The notes beneath the pieces are model-generated. The model ran no database searches and had not been told where the DNA came from. It was given only the letters and a program-made list of their open reading frames with translations. Shown here piece after piece: positions 1 through 3,938 of a stretch of DNA of 5,884 nucleotides (its first letter is position 1; every line of letters begins with the position of its first letter). The position numbers and the translations under genes are program-made. Source of the DNA: UBA3775 sp964625275 (GTDB lineage: Bacteria; Bacillota; Clostridia; Lachnospirales; Lachnospiraceae); assembly GCA_964625275.1 (NCBI GenBank), contig CAZVBH010000118.1, forward strand, positions 1-5,884, read 5' to 3'.

Positions 1-351
1 GACGATGATGAAAAGGCAATGTTCCTTGAAGACCTCGGTGTAAAGGAATCAGGTCTCGACAAGCTCATCAAGGCAAGCTATTCACTTCTCGGACTCATCA
101 GCTACCTTACCGCAGGACCAAAAGAGACCAAAGCCTGGACAATCACAAAAGGAACCAAGGCACCTCAGGCAGCGGGCAAAATTCATAGCGATTTTGAAAG
201 AGGCTTCATACGTGCCGAAATCGTAACCTATGATAACCTCGTAGCATGTGGCAGCTTTAACGCAGCAAAAGAAAAAGGACTCGTACGTTCAGAAGGCAAA
301 GAATATGTAGTAGCTGACGGAGACGTAGTACTCTTCAGATTTAACGTATAA
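1..351 (+). CDS. ychF: YchF/OLA1-family ATPase, C-terminal part (5' end outside window)
   Basis: This is the 3' end of ychf, open from the first base: 116 codons, then TAA at 349-351. YchF is an Obg-related P-loop protein that prefers ATP and associates with ribosomes; it is linked to translation control and stress responses. The visible part covers the end of the helical/G-domain region and the whole C-terminal TGS domain. Diagnostic stretches are TAGPKETKAWTITKGTKAPQ, then AAGKIHSDFERGFIRAEI, then EGKEYVVADGDVVLFRFNV at the C-terminus. These match the E. coli YchF tail nearly residue for residue, including the FNV ending. The nucleotide-binding motifs lie upstream of the window and cannot be checked. 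The next gene, lgt, begins 26 nt downstream with no terminator between, so the two are probably co-transcribed. The first in-frame ATG (19) is internal, not the true start. Confidence 0.97.
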   Translation, partial: DDDEKAMFLEDLGVKESGLDKLIKASYSLLGLISYLTAGPKETKAWTITKGTKAPQAAGKIHSDFERGFIRAEIVTYDNLVACGSFNAAKEKGLVRSEGKEYVVADGDVVLFRFNV

Positions 352-377
352 AAGCTACTTTTGTATCGGAGGTTTAT

Positions 378-1310
378 ATGTTTTTACTGGCTGAAAATAC
401 AGATATAATGTTCCCAGGCTTAGGAATAACCCTGAAAAATGTAGGAAGCAGCTTTACGATAGGAGGCTTTGAAATCGCCTATTATGGCTGTTGCATAGCC
501 ATTGCCATGGTAATGGGCTATCTCGTAGCAGAATGGCAGGCCAAAAGAACAGGACAGAATCCGGAAATGTACCTGGATTTTGCAATAATTGCAATAGTAG
601 TCTCAGTTATCTGTGCAAGACTTTACTATGTAGTCTTTGATTGGGATGCATTTAAAGGAAGCCCACTCAAAATCTTAAATTTACGAACCGGAGGACTTGC
701 AATCTACGGAGGAATCCTTGGCGGAATAGGCACCTGTATCGTATTTACAAAAATCAAAAAACAGAATTTTCTGAATTTTGCAGATACCGCCTGCGTAGGA
801 CTTCTGACAGGTCAGATAATAGGACGATGGGGCAACTTCTTTAATAGAGAAGCCTTCGGCTCCTATGCAAGCGGATTTACGCGAATGCTTATAAACGTAA
901 AAAATACCTCCTGGTACTTTGACCCATCCGTATCAGAAGATTCAGTACGAGAAGCTTATGCAGGAAAAACAGCAGCCCTAAACCGAATCCTCGAAATAAG
1001 AAATAACGCAGTAGTATTAGATGGAGAAACCTACATAAGCGTCCATCCGACCTTTCTCTACGAATCAGTTTTAAATCTGATACTATTGATAATAATATTG
1101 CTCTATACCAAGAAGAAAAAAGTAAATGGCGAACTATTCTTCATGTATGTAGGAGGCTACGGACTAATTCGAGTATTTCTCGAAGGAATCAGATCCGACC
1201 AACTCCTAATTTGGGGCACAGGAATCCCAATTTCCCAAGTCCTCGCAGGCCTCATGTTCCTCGCCTCAGTTCTCGCCATCGTAATACTTCGAAAAAAGAA
1301 TAAAACTTGA
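378..1310 (+). CDS. lgt: Prolipoprotein diacylglyceryl transferase Lgt
   Basis: Lgt moves diacylglycerol from phosphatidylglycerol to the lipobox cysteine of prelipoproteins, the first step of lipoprotein maturation in the cytoplasmic membrane. The 310-residue product is somewhat longer than typical bacterial forms (about 270-290). Several hydrophobic segments are visible, roughly 32-50, 66-88, 105-123, 136-148, 230-243, 254-268 and 284-304. The Lgt signature GRWGNFFNREAFG lies at 149-161. By a constant +7 offset from E. coli, R150, N153, E158 and G161 match R143, N146, E151 and G154. Y36 matches Y26, and R265 and E269 in the YGLIRVFLEGIR segment match R239 and E243. HPTFLYES (223-230) is another family motif. 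The E. coli H103 position is tyrosine here (Y110). Residues about 165-220 form an enlarged, hydrophilic outer arm. The start is supported by GGAGG at 368-372, 5 nt before ATG. The last codons (KKNKT, stop) lie within the first copy of the downstream repeat array. Confidence 0.97.
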   Translation: MFLLAENTDIMFPGLGITLKNVGSSFTIGGFEIAYYGCCIAIAMVMGYLVAEWQAKRTGQNPEMYLDFAIIAIVVSVICARLYYVVFDWDAFKGSPLKILNLRTGGLAIYGGILGGIGTCIVFTKIKKQNFLNFADTACVGLLTGQIIGRWGNFFNREAFGSYASGFTRMLINVKNTSWYFDPSVSEDSVREAYAGKTAALNRILEIRNNAVVLDGETYISVHPTFLYESVLNLILLIIILLYTKKKKVNGELFFMYVGGYGLIRVFLEGIRSDQLLIWGTGIPISQVLAGLMFLASVLAIVILRKKNKT

Positions 1311-1620
1311 TATTTAATGAAAAGTAAGTTGGAAGCGCCTCACTACATTAATAAGAACAAAAACTGAAATTTGATGAAAAAGTGAGTGGGAAGCGCTTTA
1401 ATAACATAAAAAAAGAATAAAACTTGATATTTGATGAAAAGTAAGTTGGAAGCGCCTCATTACATTGATAAGAACAAAAACTGAAATTTGATGAAAAAGT
1501 GAGTTGGAAGCGCTTTAATAACATAAAAAAGAATAAAACTTAATATTTGATGAAAAGTAAGTTGGAAGCGCCTCGTTACATTTATAAGAACAAAAACTGT
1601 CATTAAATGAAGAGTGAATT
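1292..1620 (+). repeat. Tandem array of ~58-bp repeats (alternating A/B, 116-117-bp pairs)
   Basis: The array starts in the last codons of lgt and runs to the central hairpin. Its core, TTGATGAAAAGT(A/G)AGTTGGAAGCGC, recurs with GGAAGCGC starting at 1331, 1389, 1448, 1506 and 1564 (spacings 58, 59, 58, 58). Copies alternate between type A (GGAAGCGCCTC then TACATT) and type B (one extra A after ATGAAAA, then GGAAGCGCTTTAATAACAT). Larger A+B units are therefore 117 and 116 bp long. The anchor AAAAAAGAATAAAACTTGA lies at 1292-1310 (lgt end), 1409-1427 and, with TAA for TGA, 1525-1543. Copies are roughly 80-95% alike by eye. A degenerate sixth copy begins near 1592 and merges into the left arm of the hairpin, where GAAGTGCCC replaces GGAAGCGCC. 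No protein of normal length is encoded. The array lies in the lgt 3' UTR. Its function is unknown. Confidence 0.9.
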
Positions 1621-1672
1621 AAAAGAAGTGCCCATATATCATACGTACAAGTGCATCGGGTGGCTGCGTTAG
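1317..1672 (+). other. Series of tiny open frames within the repeats (MKSKLEAP... family), coding status doubtful
   Basis: Each type A repeat has an ATG-to-stop frame of similar sequence: 1317-1367 (MKSKLEAPHYINKNKN), 1434-1484 (MKSKLEAPHYIDKNKN) and 1550-1606 (MKSKLEAPRYIYKNKNCH). The degenerate sixth copy gives 1607-1672, starting MKSELKEVPIYHTYK and reaching 21 residues within the hairpin. Its ATG follows the previous TAA directly. Type B copies have one extra A and stop after MKK. No Shine-Dalgarno sequence precedes these ATGs. The similarity follows automatically from DNA repeat identity, so translation is not supported. They are recorded because the reading frame stays open in all A copies. 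They could be remnants of a duplicated short coding stretch or chance frames. Confidence 0.2.
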
Positions 1673-1723
1673 CAGCCGGGGTCCCGCGCACTTGGAGTAT
1701 CATATATGGGTGCTTCTTTTTTT
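1621..1723 (+). terminator. Long rod-like hairpin with T7 tract: probable lgt terminator or structured RNA element
   Basis: A nested inverted repeat forms one long rod. The outer stem pairs 1621-1644 with 1697-1720: 24 positions, one C-C mismatch, two G-U pairs in RNA. A small internal loop follows (GTA 1645-1647 against GA 1695-1696). Next come CAAGTGC (1648-1654) with GCACTTG (1688-1694), CGGG (1657-1660) with CCCG (1683-1686), and an apical stem GGCTGC/GCAGCC (1662-1667/1672-1677) with loop GTTA. Seven T (1717-1723) follow GCTTC, giving the form of an intrinsic terminator for transcripts from ychF/lgt. The stem is far longer and more elaborate than a terminator needs, so a mobile palindromic element or a stable small RNA is also possible. 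On the opposite strand only four T follow the stem, so termination there would be weaker. Confidence 0.75.
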
Positions 1724-1729
1724 ACCCTC

Positions 1730-1832
1730 AAGGCGCTTCCTTTTAATCCCTAAGGCGCTTCCTTTTAATCCCCCAAGGCGCTTTCTCCTAATCTTCAAGG
1801 CGCTTCCTTCTTAAAATTTCATGGGCGCTTCA
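1730..1832 (+). repeat. Short tandem repeats carrying the inverted core GGCGCTTCC
   Basis: Five copies of AAGGCGCTTCCTTTTAATCC-like units follow the hairpin. The GGCGCTTCC core starts at 1732, 1754, 1777 (GGCGCTTTC), 1799 and 1824 (GGCGCTTCA), at spacings of 22, 23, 22 and 25 bp. The core is the reverse complement of the GGAAGCGCC core in the repeats left of the hairpin, for example 1564-1573 against 1731-1740 (10 bp perfect). The last copy (ATGGGCGCTTC) resembles the right arm of the hairpin (ATGGGTGCTTC), so arm and repeats look related. No gene is encoded here. Between 1833 and 1864 there is only AT-rich sequence with T runs and no recognisable feature. Confidence 0.85.
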
Positions 1833-1864
1833 CAATTTTTTGCTCTTTTTTCGCAAATAAGGTA

Positions 1865-1893
1865 TTGATTTTTGAATGAGTTTGATATATGAT
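1865..1893 (+). promoter_or_regulatory. Predicted sigma-A-type promoter of the mraZ operon
   Basis: TTGATT (1865-1870) is a fair -35 box (4 of 6 consensus bases) and TATGAT (1888-1893) a good -10 box (5 of 6), separated by the ideal 17 bp. Transcription would start near 1900, leaving a leader of about 83 nt before the mraZ ATG. It is the best promoter seen by eye in the spacer. It sits downstream of the terminator-like hairpin and just upstream of the MraZ-type boxes, which fits a promoter for the division gene cluster. Confidence 0.65.
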
Positions 1894-1901
1894 GGTGTCA
1901 T

Positions 1902-1939
1902 AAAGTGGCACGAAGTGGGGTAGTATACCCAAAAAGTGG
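1902..1939 (+). promoter_or_regulatory. MraZ-binding boxes (AAGTGG repeats), probable autoregulatory operator
   Basis: AAAGTGG at 1902-1908, GAAGTGGGG at 1912-1920 and AAAGTGG at 1933-1939 are direct repeats. The first two are exactly 10 bp apart and the third 21 bp further on. MraZ proteins are known to bind tandem (AAA)GTGG/TGGG boxes at about 10-bp periodicity just downstream of the promoter of their own operon. The boxes begin about 2 nt after the predicted transcription start, so bound MraZ would block early transcription. The box expected near 1923 is degenerate (TATACCC). Confidence 0.7.
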
Positions 1940-1962
1940 AGGATTTTTAGAAAAACGGCAGA

Positions 1963-1969
1963 AAGGAGG
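1963..1969 (+). promoter_or_regulatory. Ribosome binding site of mraZ, unusually far from ATG
   Basis: AAGGAGG is a near-perfect Shine-Dalgarno sequence but lies 13 nt before the ATG at 1983, longer than the usual 5-9. A weaker AAAGGA (1974-1979) is only 3 nt from the ATG. No other ATG, GTG or TTG lies in frame between them, and MraZ homology begins right after this ATG, so 1983 remains the best start. Confidence 0.6.
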
Positions 1970-1982
1970 CAGCAAAGGACCA

Positions 1983-2426
1983 ATGGACGATATCGATTTT
2001 TCCGGAAAGTATTATCACAACATTGATGCAAAAGGCAGGATAATTATCCCTGCAAAGCTCAAAAAAGATCTCGGCGAAAATCCGGTAGTCAGTCTTGGAC
2101 TTGATGGCTGTCTTGATGTCTATATAGCTGAAGATTGGAAAGCATTCGTAAATCAGCTGAAGTCACTGCCAAGTATGCTCGCAGAAGTAAGAGAGATGAG
2201 ACGTATACTCCTCGCTAATGCAAGCACCTGCGAAATAGATAAGCAGGGAAGAATCCTAATCCCCTCAGAGCTCAGAAGTGCAGCCGGAATTGAAAAAGAA
2301 GCAGTTTTTGTAGGCGTAGGCAACAAAGTAGAACTGTGGAACAAAGAAACCTATGAAGCAAAGACAAACGGACAGGATCTCGCAGCCATGGCCGCAAAGC
2401 TTGCAAATATGGGAATTAATTTCTAA
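1983..2426 (+). CDS. mraZ: Transcriptional regulator MraZ
   Basis: MraZ is a DNA-binding regulator of the dcw (division and cell wall) cluster. It forms ring-shaped oligomers and usually represses its own operon. The 147-residue product has normal family length. It shows the two expected AbrB-like half domains, each with the DxxGR(I)xIP signature: DAKGRIIIPAKLK at about 15-27 and DKQGRILIPSELR at about 86-98. The segment SGKYYHNIDAKGR is the standard MraZ opening. The ATG at 1983 is chosen because upstream codons from an in-frame GTG at 1905 show no MraZ similarity and that GTG lies within the operator boxes. This is the first gene of an operon; rsmH follows after 20 nt. Regulation is suggested by AAGTGG boxes at 1902-1939 downstream of a sigma-A-type promoter. 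Confidence 0.97.
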   Translation: MDDIDFSGKYYHNIDAKGRIIIPAKLKKDLGENPVVSLGLDGCLDVYIAEDWKAFVNQLKSLPSMLAEVREMRRILLANASTCEIDKQGRILIPSELRSAAGIEKEAVFVGVGNKVELWNKETYEAKTNGQDLAAMAAKLANMGINF

Positions 2427-2446
2427 CCGGAAGGATGGAGCACAAA

Positions 2447-3418
2447 ATGGAAAATGACGAAAAACCAATTTCATTCAATCATTTTTCCGTAATGCTTAAT
2501 GAAACTGTAGACGGATTGAATGTAAAGCCGGACGGCATTTATGTTGATTGTACCCTTGGTGGAGGCGGCCATGCTGAAAAAGTATTGGGAATGCTTGGCG
2601 AAAAAGGCCGATACATAGGAATAGACCAGGATGCGACAGCAATAAAAGCAGCTTCAAAGAGACTTGAAAAATTCGGAGACAGATTTACGGCAGTACGCAG
2701 CAACTACGAAGACATAAAAAAAGTAGCCGAAAACCTCGGAATTGAAAAAGTAGACGGAATTCTAATTGACCTAGGAGTATCATCCTACCAGCTTGACACC
2801 CCAGAGAGAGGCTTCTCCTACAAACTCGAAGCACCATTAGACATGCGAATGGATTCCAGAATGGAAACCACAGCATATACAATAGTAAATACCTACCCCG
2901 AGATGGAATTATACAGAATCATAAGAGACTACGGGGAAGACCGATTTGCTAAAAATATTGCAAAACACATAGTAACAGCAAGAACCAAAAAACCAATCGA
3001 AACAACCACAGAGCTTGCCGAAATAATAAAAGGAGCAATTCCGGCAAAAATGCGAGCAGGAAAAGGACATCCCGCAAAGCAGACATTTCAGGCAATAAGA
3101 ATAGAGCTGAATCGAGAGCTTGAGGTTCTGGAAAATACCCTTGATGATATGGTAGGTCTGCTAAAGCCGGGGGGAAGGCTTTGCATAATAACCTTTCATT
3201 CACTAGAGGATAGAATAGTTAAAAGTTCATTTAGAAGGTATGAAAACCCATGCACATGCCCACCAAGCTTTCCGGTATGTACCTGTGGAAAGAAGAGCAA
3301 AGGCAGAGTGGTAACAAGAAAACCAATCTTACCGGGCGAAGAGGAACTCGAACAAAACTGTAGGTCCAAAAGTGCAAAGCTAAGAATATTTGAACGGGGA
3401 GACAACGAGGAAAAATAA
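2447..3418 (+). CDS. rsmH: 16S rRNA (cytosine1402-N4)-methyltransferase RsmH (MraW)
   Basis: RsmH uses S-adenosylmethionine to methylate N4 of C1402 in the 16S rRNA decoding centre. The product has 323 residues, close to the family norm of about 310-315. Visible motifs are SAM-binding TLGGGGHAEKVL (36-47), GIDQDA (58-63), DLGVSSYQLDTPERGFSY (108-125), PLDMRMD (130-136), HPAKQTFQAIRIELNREL (208-225), ITFHSLEDRIVK (248-259), and a C-terminal VVTRKP...RSKSAKLRIFER block. Four cysteines in CTCPPSFPVCTCGK (269-282) form a pair of CxC motifs common in Firmicute homologues. Two in-frame ATGs exist. The one at 2447 is preferred because GGATGGAG (2433-2440) lies 6 nt before it, whereas the ATG at 2435 directly abuts GGAAGG with no spacing; the earlier start would add only MEHK. 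The gene lies between mraZ and an ftsL-like gene in the usual dcw order and ends 1 nt before the next start. Confidence 0.97.
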   Translation: MENDEKPISFNHFSVMLNETVDGLNVKPDGIYVDCTLGGGGHAEKVLGMLGEKGRYIGIDQDATAIKAASKRLEKFGDRFTAVRSNYEDIKKVAENLGIEKVDGILIDLGVSSYQLDTPERGFSYKLEAPLDMRMDSRMETTAYTIVNTYPEMELYRIIRDYGEDRFAKNIAKHIVTARTKKPIETTTELAEIIKGAIPAKMRAGKGHPAKQTFQAIRIELNRELEVLENTLDDMVGLLKPGGRLCIITFHSLEDRIVKSSFRRYENPCTCPPSFPVCTCGKKSKGRVVTRKPILPGEEELEQNCRSKSAKLRIFERGDNEEK

Positions 3419-3419
3419 A

Positions 3420-3920
3420 ATGAAAGTAAATAGGCCAAAAAGCCACGTAACAAAAATTAACAACAACATGTATGTACATGACAATCTAGCCAGAAAGGCA
3501 GAAAGAAAAGAAAAAGCTGAAAGAAGACTGCGAAGAGTTAATCTCCAAAACGAAAAGCGTGCAAGACTAAGTGAAGATGCACATGCAAGAATGAATTATG
3601 GAATTGACTTCGCCTCAGCCTTCGTATTGACAATAGCATTGGTATGTATTATTGGCTATGCACTTAATTATCTCACATTGTCATCACAAATCACAGAGCT
3701 GGACAAGCAGGTTTCAACACTTAGCTCAACGCTCGATGAGCTTACATCAGAAAATGATGAAGCTTATGCTGCAATTGATTCAAGCGTAGATTTGGGAGAG
3801 GTTTATCGAGTTGCAGTATCCGAGCTTGGCATGGTTTACCCGGATGAAAATCAGGTAGTAACCTATGACTATGTTGAAGAAGGCTACGTAAGACAATATA
3901 AGGATGTTCCTGAAAACTAA
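3420..3920 (+). CDS. ftsL: FtsL-like bitopic cell division protein
   Basis: This is a 166-residue protein with a single membrane span. A long basic cytoplasmic N-terminus (about 1-60, rich in K, R and E) is followed by a hydrophobic helix at about 63-87 (FASAFVLTIALVCIIGYAL). A predicted extracytoplasmic coiled coil at about 88-120 (ITELDKQVSTLSSTLDEL) comes next. Then comes VYRVAVSELGMVYPDENQVVTY (129-150), the typical ending of FtsL/DivIC-family domains. FtsL forms a complex with DivIB/FtsQ and DivIC/FtsB that activates septal FtsW/FtsI. Identification rests on architecture, the LGM..P motif and position between rsmH and the class B PBP; primary sequence is poorly conserved in this family. 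ATG 3420 lies 1 nt after the rsmH TAA, with ACGAGG (3405-3410) 9 nt upstream. An alternative TTG at 3390, within rsmH, would add ten residues and has no better ribosome site. Confidence 0.85.
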   Translation: MKVNRPKSHVTKINNNMYVHDNLARKAERKEKAERRLRRVNLQNEKRARLSEDAHARMNYGIDFASAFVLTIALVCIIGYALNYLTLSSQITELDKQVSTLSSTLDELTSENDEAYAAIDSSVDLGEVYRVAVSELGMVYPDENQVVTYDYVEEGYVRQYKDVPEN

Positions 3921-3938
3921 AAAATAAAGGAAAAAACA

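Noticed and set aside
352..377. Terminator or promoter between ychF and lgt
   Set aside because: Only 26 nt are present, holding the lgt ribosome site; there is no stem with a T tract and no -35/-10 pair.
1515..1703. Reverse-strand open frame of 62 codons across the repeats and hairpin
   Set aside because: It covers the palindrome and the tandem repeats, has no ribosome site that I can see, and its composition looks like read-through of a structured element, not a protein.
1292..1832. CRISPR array
   Set aside because: Repeats are 58 bp apart with the intervening sequence itself repeated, so there are no unique spacers; the right copies are only 22-25 bp apart; no cas genes are nearby.
1905..1982. 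N-terminal extension of mraZ from an in-frame GTG at 1905
   Set aside because: The extra 26 residues show no MraZ similarity, the GTG lies in the operator boxes near the predicted transcription start, and the AAGGAGG lies inside the extension, closer to the ATG at 1983.
1819..2031. Reverse-strand open frame of 70 codons over the mraZ promoter and start
   Set aside because: It overlaps the promoter, operator and mraZ start antisense, has no recognisable motif, and fits a chance frame.
2949..3203. Reverse-strand frames inside rsmH and ftsL (also 2685-2882, 3196-3453, 3231-3479, 3742-3939)
   Set aside because: They are antisense to well-supported genes and have leucine/phenylalanine-rich shadow composition with no domain signature.
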